Source: Mesotaenium endlicherianum (taxonomy: Eukaryota; Streptophyta; Zygnematophyceae; Zygnematales; Mesotaeniaceae). From it: DNA of 64,000 nucleotides. Below, one piece after another: positions 42,881 to 54,683 of this stretch. Each line of letters opens with the position of its first letter. Within the stretch, counting starts at the first letter, position 1. The stretch is taken from the NCBI GenBank assembly GCA_009602735.1, contig WELA01006130.1:336228-400227 (forward strand), read 5' to 3'. Both the position numbers and the translations under genes were made by a program. The notes beneath the pieces were generated by a model that saw nothing but the letters and a program-made list of their open reading frames with translations, was not told the DNA's origin and searched no databases.

Positions 42881-45102
42881 ATGAGGATTCCAAACTTCAT
42901 TTTAGCCGGCTGCTTGCTTGTGGCCCTCGAGCTGAATGTGACTAGTGCATTTCAACCTCCGTTGTATATAACCGTAAGAAATTCTTGTATGTAGAGCATG
43001 CAACAGAATTTACTCTGATTCATATGAGACTTGCTGTTACTTACTCAGCATGCGACCATGTTCAGTGAATATTTGAGCTCGTTTTCAAGTCTTACTTCAT
43101 TCTTACAGAAAGAGGAAAAACAATCATATGACCCGCTAATTGAATCCTTGGAAAATGCCAGTGTGGAGAATCTCATTCTTACTTCTACTTCAGGTCTCCA
43201 GGAGGAGCCTCAGCTAAGCTCTTCTAGATCGGATGAAGACAAGGAAGAGGAGAAGCTTGAAGGCGGCCGAGATTCAGGTGGAGGTTCACCTTTGCTAGAG
43301 CCCACCTTGCCGGAAATTCGGGAATCCTCGGGAAAAGAGCCTGATTCAGGTGGTCGTTTATCTCCCACTTTGCTGCTGGAGGGGAGGCAATTTACGGGAC
43401 AAAATGCTGCCACTGTTTTTGGAAGGAAGAGCAAATTGAAGGATCTTGTCGAACAAGCTCAAGCATGCCGGTATCAGCCTATGGAATATTTCGTTGCCTG
43501 GCAGGGCGTCCTCACGATCGCCTATTCTGGCATACCTCCGGCAATGGAGAAGGTAAATGGGCACTCCTCATAGAATTTTCATACGAAGCTTCGCTTTGTT
43601 CTATCATTTTCATTAAGTATATAGCGCATACGGCACCTTATGTCCTTTCCTCATTTATCATTGTGGATATTAAAATTTGCGTCACAAGCTGGCGTTCCGC
43701 TGTTCCGAGTTGCTGAAGCGTCTTGTCCAGCTAATACTGGGGTTGTCATACACTCAGCCACATGGTCGCTGGTTGTGAAGCAAGCTGTACGGTAGTAAGA
43801 AGGTTGGGGGCTCTGGGGCTGAAGTAACATGAGTAGTCCAGGCGCAGAGACAATTTGTCTCCGCTTGTGTTTGACTTCATTGCCGACCAATCTTTGTTCA
43901 TCTCTGTGTTGATATATTTCTCACTATCCTGAGTCTTTACTGTTGTCCATTCAGCTTAAACACAAACTCTTAGAGGAACTCCCTTTCCTACCCAAGGAGC
44001 ACCCAGGCTCTAAGTGGCCAAAGACCACCATAGCATGCCTGCACGATGACCAGCGGCTTTCCCTTTCTCAACTCGAGATCTTGCGAGCAATATGCAGGTC
44101 AGTGAAACCCCTCATGGTAGGAGGGCTCTCTGGGTCAGAGTTCAATCTGCATCAAATCTTGGCAATTTTACACGGCAGGCTGAGGTGCAGATTAACGCGT
44201 TCTCGTCAGCGTGAGGCTGGAGGTCGCTGCAAAGCAAAGTAAGATGTCATAGTGGCCCTCAAGCAGTGAAGCACGGCCCCCCTTCCACCATTTGCCACAT
44301 CCTAATGGTCTGCTATGAACTACTTCGTGCGTGGCAGTGAAGAGAGCTTTGCATTGGCGACTTCTGCGGCAGTCTCGGTTGACCACTTGTCCGTGGTGCT
44401 GTACGAGAGCTGCAGTCTGGAGAAGACACTTGCCTGCATGGATGTTCCTCTGCAGCAGCCTGGGGACTTGAGGCCTCCATCGGCAGAACAGACAGCCAAT
44501 GTGCTGTCGGTGATGGACGAGTTTGGCTCCAAGAACCTTCCTCGCTACTGGCTCCACGCGTCAAAAGACGGTACATTCTCCGCACAGCCAGCGTCACCTG
44601 CAGAAAGAAACCCTTTGTTCAAAGGCATGAGGAGACGCGACAGGCATCTGTAGTTGAGTGCTCTGCGTGAGCATGCCCACCTGTGGGTTTCAGTGCTCCC
44701 TGAACGGCACAGGATCTGGTCTGATTATTTCGAATGACAAAGGGGTCTGTCATGAACGCATGTCAGTGCAATCCGGGTTAGTTATGTGTAGTTTAGGATG
44801 ACAGAAGGCAATAGAAGTGCACCCCAGTTACATTCTCTGCTTGGATGGCATGTCTCTCCTTGTCTTTTTGCGGGGGAGGTGTTCCATCCTGACTATGATG
44901 AAGCGCCCTGACACTGGCGGCAGGCAATCGGAGCACGCATTATCGGGGCTCCAGAGTTGGTGCCACGCTGGTGCACTATCTTGGTGCCAGCGTGCCGCCT
45001 GCCTTGGCCAAGTTCAGGAAGAGAGTGGAGGCAGCTCTGCCTGGCATGTACGACTGGTTCCCTGAGAACGTTCTGCACATTACCCTGAGAGGCCTCACCT
45101 GA
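42881..45102 (+). CDS. Predicted multi-exon host gene, possible 2H-phosphoesterase-like protein
   Basis: Exon 1 (42881-42973) encodes MRIPNFILAGCLLVALELN and then VTSAFQPP, a signal-peptide-like start, ending at a GTAAGA donor. Exon 2 (43109-43552) begins after TTCTTACAG and ends at GAGAAG/GTAAAT; exon 3 (43955-44097) lies between TTCAG and GTCAGT. Introns 1 and 2 are both phase 0, which supports the model. Exon 2 is acidic and Ser-rich, then helical; exon 3 reads LPFLPKEHPGSKWPKTT and RLSLSQLEILRAIC. A fourth exon lies within about 44337-44652 (SVDHLSVVLYESCSLEKT), with an uncertain acceptor. The last exon ends MYDWFPENVLHITLRGLT and stop (45100-45102); HITL fits the second H-x-T-x motif of 2H phosphoesterases, but the first motif was not found. 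The exons are visible; the enzyme assignment is inference. Confidence 0.45.
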
Positions 45103-45937
45103 GGCCTTTGTGGCACTCGGTTGTGGCAGCTGCACCATCTGGAAGTACAGTCTCACTGGCGGTCGCAAGGCGCCACAGGATCCAATGGTTGTGGTTCCCA
45201 GTCTCTTATTATATGGTTTGTACAGGTAGTAGTTGCTCTTGATAAGGCTGAACAAAGTGAAGGCTTGTTTTGGATGCCTCTGTACACATTGGTCTTTTTA
45301 ATTTAAAATTTGCATTCCTGATGAGGAAGTGAACTTGGTTCACACGGGCAGAATAGGGCATGTCAGGGGTGGTTGCCTTCTGGTTGTTAATTTGTTTCAT
45401 TACTCGAGTCCACTGGTGTTGCCATAGCCTGCCATGATTCGCATGCAATTGTGCGTGCCAGCGATAATCCATTGGTGCTGCAAGCTTGGGGTGGACATGC
45501 CAGCTGTTTGATGTTATCTACATGCATGCTGGGGGTAGTGTGGCCGTGTGGCACGCACATAATAGCCCTTGGGGGTCAAGGGGCTGTCTCATGTGCTCTC
45601 TTGCCGGCCTTCTCCTGGTGTCTGTATGGAGTCAACACACACAAATGCAATGGCTGTACTTAAGTAGTAATATTGCGAGTGGAATGCACTAGTCATATGC
45701 TTTGTAAGAGCATTTCACAAGGACCGACAAGATGGCTTGCTCGAGCTTTGCGCGCCTACGTACGATATGTACATGCTCATCTTCCTGACGGCTCTCGAAC
45801 AGCTCGCACTCATAAGTTGCTCAAATTTGTCGGTGATTCTGCAAATTGTTGGCCTGCAGGCATTGGACGGTTGTGCATTCAGTCATCTGCACTTGGTGCA
45901 TAACCATCAGAAGAAATAAAAAGGAAAAATCATGACT
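45103..45937. other. Non-coding 3' flank
   Basis: Probable 3' untranslated and intergenic sequence. Small open frames (45451-45663, 45673-45903) overlap in several frames and show no motif. Confidence 0.4.
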
Positions 45938-46075
45938 CACATAACCCTAGGCTAGTCTGTTGCGATTTCAAAAAGACTACAAAAACCGAATGTATTTACA
46001 CTTGTTCACATAACCCTAGGCTAGTCTGTTGTGATTTCAAACAGACTACAAAAACCGAATGTATTTACACTTGTT
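45938..46075. repeat. Tandem duplication, 69 bp x 2
   Basis: A 69-bp unit starting CACATAACCCTAGG occurs twice in direct succession (45938-46006 and 46007-46075) with about two differences. It is AT-rich and non-coding. Confidence 0.9.
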
Positions 46076-46503
46076 CACTGAAGATTAAGAAGTTTCTAGT
46101 GGAACATAAATATTTTCTCCAATATTCCACTGCAAACCTAAACAAATACACATATTCGAGAGCTTAATCACACGAGTGCTTAATCACACGAGAGCAGAAC
46201 ATTTTCCCATCAGTGACGCAGCATACAAACAACTAATTGACAAATTGAAGTAAGCAGCACCAAGTAGGGGGCGAGGGAAGTAGGGGGAAGGGAGCAAGGG
46301 TCTGGTGATTGGCAGTCAGACCTCAACCACACAAAGACTTGCGAGTGGAGTGCAGACATGCGCCATGACAGCCAGCGCTGCAACTGCTTCCGCCTTCTTG
46401 TAAGCACATTCTTTCACTCAGCAGCATTGCGTAACAGGTTCAAGATTTGGAATCAGGAGCTAAGGACTTCCTCTCGCTTTAGTGGGTACCAACAGTCATT
46501 GCT

Positions 46504-46746
46504 GTGGTGCCACGGCTTACCTGCCCGCCAGGCAGAAGAGACCATGGTCCCTGCGGAGCGGTGCTTATTTCTAAGGTTCTTACTGACTTTCTCGTACAAA
46601 ACAGGTCAGAGGGGCTTGCGGGACCGGTTGCTTCCGTAGCTAAAAAGATTGGTCTTGTCAAGCTGTGGGCAAAGGGAAAAGTCCTAAATGGCTTTCTGTG
46701 CTGCTTAGAAAGAGCAGGAATCGAAACCCGGGAGCACATTGATTGA
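46504..46746 (+). CDS. Unidentified exon-like ORF
   Basis: Frame of 80 codons. From about 46580 it reads VLTDFLVQNRSEGLAG, then PVASVAKKIGLVKLWAKGK, then FLCCLERAGIETREHID and a stop. Its amphipathic helical composition is that of a real C-terminal exon. A TTTCTAAG or AACAG acceptor-like site precedes it near 46574-46604. I do not recognise a family. The likely exon is 46580-46746. It could belong to a gene whose other exons lie in 46339-46500 or to the gene ending at 45102. Confidence 0.3.
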   Translation: MVPRLTCPPGRRDHGPCGAVLISKVLTDFLVQNRSEGLAGPVASVAKKIGLVKLWAKGKVLNGFLCCLERAGIETREHID

Positions 46747-49699
46747 TCGGCAGGTACTAGAACGAGCATTTTACGGTCGTCTACCACATATGTGCCCGTG
46801 AATGACTTGCCTGGATCCCATCAACTCTTTTATGAAGTATCTGCCTGTCAGAATTATGATCTTCACGGTTCACATTTAACCCTTTGTCGTTGCCGCCCTC
46901 AAATACTAAGTACTAGCACACAAGAGACGTCAGCACATGCACACCTGCTCACAGCTCCAAGTTTTGAAGCCTATACAGTTCCACTCCCTAACATGTTTGT
47001 CGCAAGTCTAGCTTATCAGTAATTAACGACGAAGGGAGTCGAGATTGTTTGGTGCATAGTACAACCCCATTTGTTCCCAGTTCATTTTTGTTCCGATAGC
47101 GACGAGCTGGCGACGAGCAACGGCGAGCTACTTTTGTAGAATGAGGTCAAGCTGTCAAATGCGGTCAAATTCAAGTTAGACGTCGTTGACTACAATTTTC
47201 ATCTGAACATTGGCATCTGTTTCCGCCTATTATCAGGTCTTGTTAGGTCTTGCCACCTGTTAATCACCTTGCCGCTCCAACATCAACGATAGGACCGCAA
47301 AAGTCCCGCGTACAACGTTCACTGTGCCGTCACGCGTGTGACTCGTGAGGGTGGTGAAAGTCGTCCGAAGCAGAGCTGGCTCTTCCCAGGCATGCACGAC
47401 GACCTTGACGACTCGAGTGTAAGGGTATTCTAGCTTACAAAACTTTTCTTGCTCTCTCTGGTAGTGGCGCTTCCCTCTCCCACGAAGTCGAAATTACGTT
47501 CTATTACTTGTTTATCTTCTGGAATTTCTGCAGCCCTAGATTTCTGAGCATGCAACGAGGTGTGCCCAAAACATGCTTACCCTCTGAAGCCGAGATTGGC
47601 AAAGACACCTGTCACGCCTGGACAATATTTTCTTCAGAGCTCAAAAAACAGCGCTTAGAGAAAATGCATCTGACACCTGTAAACTTCAAAGTGGAGGTGG
47701 GATCACATCTCAGAACACCTCATTTTTTCATTTCTAAGCTCTCACCGTGAAGCGCAGACATTGTCCTCAATTTCTGCTGGTTGGTCATGGATATGTACTA
47801 TGTCTACAACTTATTCAAGGCTGTGTCTGAAGACTTTCCAACTGCTTGAATAGTGAGTTGCACACCTGTTCCTTTAATTCTGAAGACTTGACATAGCAGC
47901 AATGAGAACACTGCTTGGACTGTTACATGAGCCTTCCACAGAATGACGAGCAGCTTGCTGGTTTCAGAGGTGGTATCACTTTTCACGCTGTCTGCTAGCT
48001 CTTGGGTGGGGGGTNAGGCGACAGGTGTGCTTCCAGAGCCGTCACATTGTACTGCTATGCCTTCAACCTGAGCACTGACACAGGTGTGTACGCTTCCCTT
48101 CATATGTTTCTAGAGCTTTCCCTCCTGGCTAGGTACTCAGCTAGACACTCTGTCACCTGCCACCTGCCACCTTGTACAGCTGTATATTTGACCTGGGCCC
48201 CTCATTCCAACCGTTACAGTTTGCCACCCGCGTAGAAGTGTGCAATCAATGTGGGAGGTGCTACTGGCACAAGTCACAGCTGCCTATCGGCTTGATCTGA
48301 TCACCTGCCAGAATCACCTGACTCATTTGCTGTGGTCCCTCTCACATGGCCAGGTGGCGCTCTGAAGGTGAGTGAGACGCCAGCTGTTGTCTACCTACCT
48401 GTCCAGCTGACCACTTCAAGTTCCCATTGGCTTGGATGGGACACGTATGAAAAGTACACACATGAGCAGAAGAGGAGAAAGGGAATGGGGGCTTGTGGCT
48501 GCTACTTGGATTCGAATCCGCGGGAGGCGGAGCTCTGCCAGGTGGAGGACTGCTGCCTGAACAGCCCGGGGGAGCCTTGCCAGGTGGCCTGACCAGGCGG
48601 AGCTGAGGGCCCTGCTTGCTTGCTTGCTCCAATCGAAGTGCACCTGCGGCAAGAACCAGGAGGGGCATGGCATGCGAATGTTGCACGTGGGTTGCTTGGG
48701 CATCACCACTGCTGGGCTTGCTGTCGCTGTGATTGTTTCCGTCCCAAGCACTTGTGTCTGCCAAACTGCGCACGTGATCAGATGCAGTCCTACGTGCTTG
48801 ACTCATGCGCCACCTGGCACTTGCCAAGAACGATGGAACGCGACGACGTGCCGCAAGTAGGCTCTGCCAGTCGAGGTGGGGTGGGGGTGGCAGTGGAACA
48901 GGCCCGCAGACGTGTGTGGCGGTGTGTGTGCTGAATGCTCCACGCAGGCATCCTGGATCCAGAGGGCTTCTTGTGTTGCTGTCCCGTGCTCTCGTGTTGT
49001 ATCGGAGCCCATGGAAGTGGATGGTGAGGTGCCCGCAGTCATGCGATCGACAGTCCCCAGCACCCGCGTGTGCTTCTCAGTAACTCCAACCTGCACGTGG
49101 GTGGTTGTGTCGTGTGCGTGCGTGCTGCAGGTTCTGTCATGTTAAGCTGGCAGCAGCAGCCGCCGCGCATTGACTGCCAGCTGTCGCAGAGGTATCTTCC
49201 AACCACCTCCTCCTCCTTCCCTGGTGCTCTCTGCCACCTGTCGGTTTCGTCAGAGTCCCCTGTGTACACATCTGTTTGCCTGCCCGTCTGTCTGCCTGCC
49301 TGCGTGCGGGGCCAGCTACTCAGCTCTGCTTGTGTGCGTATGCCTGCCCCTCCGCCTCCCAAGTGCATGAGTTCCTGTGAGCAGGCAGAAGCTGCAGCCC
49401 ACTCTAATACGCTTACCCTGCCCAGCGCTCATCTCTGATAGCTGTCCCCTCCCCCCTCACGCACGAGGGGAGCCGTTCCCCCCCAACCCCACCTACTCCC
49501 GGGGTGTGTGTGCTCTGCCCCCCGTTGCATAAGCGAGCTGCACTTGTCTTGTCTCGCCAGTCTTGCCGCACGTGTGTGTCTTGTGATGCCAAGTTTCAGG
49601 CAGCCTGGAGGCAGCAACTCTTCAAAGTGGTTATTTGCTTGTTGTTGGGGGTGTAGGAATTGTTGGCAGTGGGAGAGAAGACTTACCACCGTGACAGAC
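46747..49699. other. Non-coding region, no supported gene
   Basis: GC content rises toward the right. Short overlapping open frames in all six frames are seen, none with a motif. An N at 48015 sits in a G-run. Short direct repeats (GCTTGCTTGCTT near 48612, GTCTGCCTGCC near 49280) are present. I see no RNA gene or transposon terminus. Confidence 0.4.
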
Positions 49700-50822
49700 A
49701 ACAGCAATCAAGACAAAGATGAAGGAGAAGAAAAAATCTAAAGAAGAAGAAGAAGAAGTCAACGAAGAAGAAGGCGAAGACGAAGACGACAGAGACAAAG
49801 ACGAAGTAGAAGTGGATGGAAGAAGAAGAAGAAGAAGGATACAGTGGCTAACAACGACAACGACGACTGCGAGGAGAAGAAGGACGAGGCAATCTGGGCT
49901 TCAGCGCTGACAGGGCGCCCCAGGATCAATCCTGAGCTGACAGGTGGCCCCCTACAGGTGAGTTCTGCCTCGGGCCCGTGCACTTTTGACCCCTCTCGCA
50001 CGTTGGTGGACTTGCCAGTATTCTCTGGTCAATTTGCTAACAAGGTCACATATCTGTCGCCGCCTATGGCGCGCAACGGAGGCATAATTTTGTAAACCCG
50101 TCTAATGTGTATCTATATGCAATCGTATATATCTGGGCATATATCTGATATGTATGCAAACACATCAGATGTGTATGATATATGAGTGCATGTATATATG
50201 CATAAATTCTCTCTACAGGGAGGCATATGAATTAATATATGTGCACCTGTTCGTGACAAATGTATATGTATGCATGTATGATGTTCATACATGTATGTGT
50301 GTAAGTTATACTCACATACCCATATATGAAATATGTACATATGTATACATATATTTACATATACACATATATGTGCATGTACAAGCATATGAAGATTGAT
50401 TTAATTTGTGCACAGCATACGAGTATAGATGTGCACTCATACAGGTATACATACATGAAGGTGTATATACATTATAGATATTAAGTTTGAAATATATCTG
50501 TGTGTATACATCAAGATAAACACAAAGGTTCTAAGAAAACCTGCTGACGCCTGCTGGGGCGTCCCTGCGGTGGCCACAGGCAGAGGTGGTGCGAGCGCGG
50601 ACACCTGGCGCTGCCACCCGTGCCCTGCAGCAGCCGGAGACCCTCTCCCGTATCAACACCTCCGCTGCAGTGGTGGTGATGACGACCTGACGCTGCCTAA
50701 TGTGAACCCGGGCGCACCAAGGTATGCGCGCTCCCACTCAGTCGCTCGCTGCCTCGCTGCCTCCCGGCTCTCTCCTGCTGCGCTGCTCCCCCTCTCATTC
50801 ATGCTGAGCCTTCTGTCTGCTG
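49700..50822 (+). repeat. Segmental duplication 1, copy a
   Basis: Order: GAA-rich tract (49720-49840), an exon-like stretch reading CEEKKDEAIWASALTG and RPRINPELTGG before a CAG/GTGAGT donor-like site (about 49960), an AT-rich tract of alternating TA/CA (50100-50520), then a GC-rich block with CTGCTGGGGCGTCCCT. The same order recurs at 53165-54163. The GC-rich and exon-like parts align well; the AT-rich part is loosely conserved. Confidence 0.8.
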
Positions 50823-50976
50823 TTGAAAATATTTATACCCGTCCCCTCCCCCTCGTCTTAGATGACACTTAAATCACACACCAGGGGGGGGAACTTTTTC
50901 TCTGCTGTGTTTTACTGAATATTTGCGCTATTATTTTGCTCCGCTCAAGTCCTAGGAAGAGTAATCTCTCCCCCCC

Positions 50977-51009
50977 NNNNNNNNNNNNNNNNNNNNNNNN
51001 NNNNNNNNN
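50977..51009. other. Assembly gap (33 N)
   Basis: A run of 33 Ns flanked by C-runs. Sequence on either side may not be contiguous. Confidence 0.99.
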
Positions 51010-51084
51010 CCCCCGGGGAGACAAAAGGTCCCGGCAGCACCTTCACAGAAGCTTCACCCTGTCAGCCGCTGTCCACCAATCGGT

Positions 51085-51420
51085 CAGACACTGGGTCAGT
51101 CAGTAGCCTGTTCAGTCAGTCAGTCAGGCAGCCTGTCCTTCTGTCAGTTTGTCACTCAGTCTCTCAGTCGGTTGGTCGGTCGGTCAGTCGGTAGTCAGTC
51201 GGTCAATCGGCCAGTCAGTCAGTCAGTCAGTCAGTCCGTCGGTCGATCGGTCAGTCAGTCAGTCAGTCACTCAATCTGTCGGTTGGTCGGTTAGTCAATC
51301 GGTCGGTAGGTTGGTCGGTCGGTCGGTCTATTGGTCAGTCAGTCATTTCGTGAGTCAGTCAGTTGGTCATGCAGTGTGTCGGCCGGTTGGTGCGGCAGTC
51401 GGTCCGGTCGGGTAGCAGAG
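51085..51420. repeat. CAGT/CGGT tetranucleotide microsatellite
   Basis: An interrupted array of CAGT, CGGT and near variants. The Ser/Val/Gln-rich ORF across it (51149-51415) is an artefact of the repeat. Confidence 0.9.
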
Positions 51421-51930
51421 GTCAGGTGCTGCTGGTCTAGGATGAGTAGGAAGAGCTGTCCCTTCACTTGCATGCATGCACCTCTGGATGCCCTCCTTCA
51501 CGTGAACCCTCCTTGGGTAGATTGTGGATAGGGCGGGGCTGGCCAGCACGCCGGACGAGAGAGGGGCTAGGTGCACAATGGCGGAGTGGGCTCTTGTCTG
51601 GCCTGGCTTCTCGACGCTCGTGCATGAGCCCTCCTCCACGGTGCTGCGCATTTGCGCTTTCAACAGTGTGCGAGGCAACGAAAGGAGGAGCTGCAATTTG
51701 TTCCACCGAGTAATTCTGACTGCTACATCTGTGTGTGCGCGCTTGGGCGGGTGCGTGGCGGGCCAAGTGAGGCGGCGCTAGGGGCGGATGACGGAGCGGC
51801 AAGCAGTCTCTGCTGGCCAAGCGAGCATCAAGCAGCAGCCCCTGTGGGGCGTCGAGCACCCCTTGTCATGGACGGTGGGGGGGTGCACCAATGCCGACCG
51901 AGCACACATCCAATGAAGAAGAGGAGGAGC

Positions 51931-51933
51931 CGC

Positions 51934-51979
<46 letters not shown>
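51931..51979. repeat. CAG trinucleotide repeat
   Basis: About sixteen consecutive CAG/AGC units. It gives Ser, Gln or Ala runs in plus frames and poly-Ala on the minus strand. No supported host gene covers it. Further G-rich repeats (GGGAGG) follow near 52095. Confidence 0.9.
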
Positions 51980-51981
<2 letters not shown>

Positions 51982-53164
51982 GGCGGCGGCTACGTTACTG
52001 CGGCCCTCGTTCCCCGCAAAGTGAGTTTGTTGGTCTCTGCCTGTGACAAGCATGTTGTAGTCTTCCCTGCAAGATGTGGATGCGCTCAGGGAGGAAGGCA
52101 GGGAGGGAGGGAGGGAGGCATGCACAGCGTGTGAGGGTGCCTGCCTGCATGGGCAAGCGGGAGCTGCAGGCTGAGGTTGGGGACGGGCTGCTGTATGGGG
52201 TCGGCAGGCTGCAGGCACTGGAGGTGCCAGAGGGGCTGTCCGCTGCTGCGTGGGTCTGGTGGGCTCGGTCAATCGTTCTTTGGTCACGCCAAGAAGTTAA
52301 GTACACGCATCCTTCTCCCACGGCCAGCTTGACGCGCACTGCATGGGGTTTGATTGCTGAGTATATCTATGTTGCATTTGCTGCTGGGCTGCTTGATTGC
52401 TGCTCGACTGGGCAGTGCTTTATATGGTTGTGTAAGTGAGCACTTGAATTTGCACTGGAGGCTTTGAGACCCACCAGACTGTCTGCTGCATGTGCATCCC
52501 TCACTGTGCGGCTGAGAGACTAGCAGCCTGTCTGGGCCTCCACGTCCGCCCCTCCCGCCCATGCGTGCATGCATGTCCACGAGCACGCGTGCGTGCGTGT
52601 CTCCAGTTGCCCCGCGCTGTGTGGTTGCTATAGGTAGCTAGGTAGGGTGCACGCATGCACTGCCGTTGATTAGCTCCGCCGTGTAGGACCCGCCCCTTCT
52701 TCGATCTCCCGTTCCCTGCTAGGAAGCCAGCCCCCCCCGGGTGGGATCGTGCAATTTAGGGTAGAGCTACGCTGCGAAAGTCCGCTAGCCGCGTCACCCG
52801 GTAGGGTCCGGTAGGATAGGGGTAGGGCTGGCCAGCCCGTCGACGACGTCCGCGAGCTCTCGATCCGTCGAATAGGATAGCGCAACCATATCAGCACGGG
52901 GTAACTGGACGCATGCGTGCCGCTGCCTGGCTGCAGCTGCTGGGGGGGGGTGGCCGGGCATGGGGTGGAGGCCCAAACGGGTGTCAGAGGATGACATTTT
53001 TCCTTCTGTGATTTCTTGAGGCATGCGCACTTTGGCGTGGCGCTGCTATGGCCACGTGTGGCAGCACAGGAGCTGACAGCCTGTCCTTTGCTTGCCCGTG
53101 CTTCTTACTGATTTTCGAAATCTTCTTGTGCACCCGTTTTGTTGTGTGGTGGCGGTGGAGCGCG
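51980..53164. other. GC-rich DNA without supported genes
   Basis: Open frames overlap on both strands, as expected in GC-rich sequence. No motif, splice pattern or RNA gene can be defended. Confidence 0.4.
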
Positions 53165-54163
53165 GGGCTGGGTACGAAGAAAAAAGAAGAAGAAGAGGAA
53201 GAAAAAGAAGGCAACGAAGAAGAATACAAAGACGGAGAAGAAAAGGACAAAGATGAAGTAGAAGAGGACGAAGAAGAAGGACACAGTGGCTAACAACGCC
53301 AACAACAACTGCCAGGAGAAGAAGGACGAGGCAATCTCAGTGTCAGCGCTGACGGCACACCCCAGGATCAATCCCGGGCTGACAGATGGCGCCCTGCAGG
53401 TGCACCCTGCCTCGGGCCCGTGCACTCTTGACCCCTATTGCTTGTTGGCGGTCTTACAAGTCTTCTGTGTGTAATTTTGCTATTGAGGCGACGTATTTCT
53501 CGCCGTCTATGGCACCCAAAATGTGTGACATATATATACATGCATGCACATCAAGATATTTCAATGTCAATCATGAATACATACGTAGATGTAGTATATG
53601 CAAATATGTGTTCCTTGGTGTACAAATAAGAGACGTATACGTATGAACATGCATGTATTAGTAAGCATATACAGAGTCATGTGTTTTGCGCACTCATGTA
53701 TGCACACTTAGGTGCACAGATATACATGCACATACGAGTGTATTTACACACTCATATAGGTATATATACATGAAGATTATAAACATAGATGCATAAATAA
53801 ATATATATGAGTAAATATAAAAATAAATAAATATATGTATATATATACACATTTTTATTTCCTCATTTTCAGAATAAACACATAGATGTTAGGAGACCTG
53901 CTGAAGCTTGCTGGGGCGTCCCTACGGTGACCACAGGCAGAGGTGGTGCGGTCTTGGGACACCTGGCGGTGCCACCCGTGCCCTGCAGCGGCCGGAGACC
54001 CTCAGGTGCTGGGATGATGGCGGTGATGACGGCCTGACGCTGCCCCGCGTTGAACCCGACCCCGCACCAAGGTATGCGCGCTCGTTCGGTCGCTCGCTGC
54101 CCCCCGGCTCTCTCCCGCTGCGCTGCGCTGCTCGCGCTCTCATGCATGCTGAGCCTTCTGTCT
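53165..54163 (+). repeat. Segmental duplication 1, copy b
   Basis: Second copy of 49700-50822: GAA-rich tract (53175-53280), exon-like CQEKKDEAISVSALTA and HPRINPGLTDG, AT-rich tract (53520-53880), then the GC-rich block ending near GCCTTCTGTCTGC. The coding-like part differs from copy a mainly by substitutions with no frameshift through about 35 codons, hinting that it was once an exon. Confidence 0.8.
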
Positions 54164-54683
54164 GCGCGCATGTGCTCACGCTTTTCCAGGAAGGGTGGCT
54201 TCGTTGGGTGCAGGTGACGGACCGGCTGGTTGCAGCCCGGGAAGAAGACTCAGAAGAGCGGGAGGGAGGGATGCAGAGACGAGTGGGGCAGACGGAGAAG
54301 AGCAGGTGCTGCAGTCGCTGGCGGGCCCTGCAAGCAGTCTGCTCCACGCTGGGGCACGAGCGCTGCCATGGCAGAGGGCGGCGTGTTATGCCTCCACTCC
54401 ACTTGCTGAGCTGGCAGCCGCCAGACTGGGCCACGTCACCCGCACTAGCAGCTTCTTTGCCCCCCCAGTCAAGAAGAAAGAAGAAGCATGCTGCTCTGCT
54501 GCACCTGCACAGCAAGGCCCTAGCCGTGGGATGGCGGCAGGCCGGGCCGCTGATGTCCTCCGCTCACAAGCTGCAGAGAGAGGCAGGACGCCAGCACGCT
54601 GTATACTATGGAAGCCCCCCCCACACAGCCACCCCCCAGGCACCTCCAGCAGGCAGGCAGCCCGTGGTAGGCAGGCGTAGAAG

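Noticed and set aside
51149-51415. Ser/Val/Gln-rich ORF
   Set aside because: Translation of the CAGT/CGGT microsatellite, next to an assembly gap.
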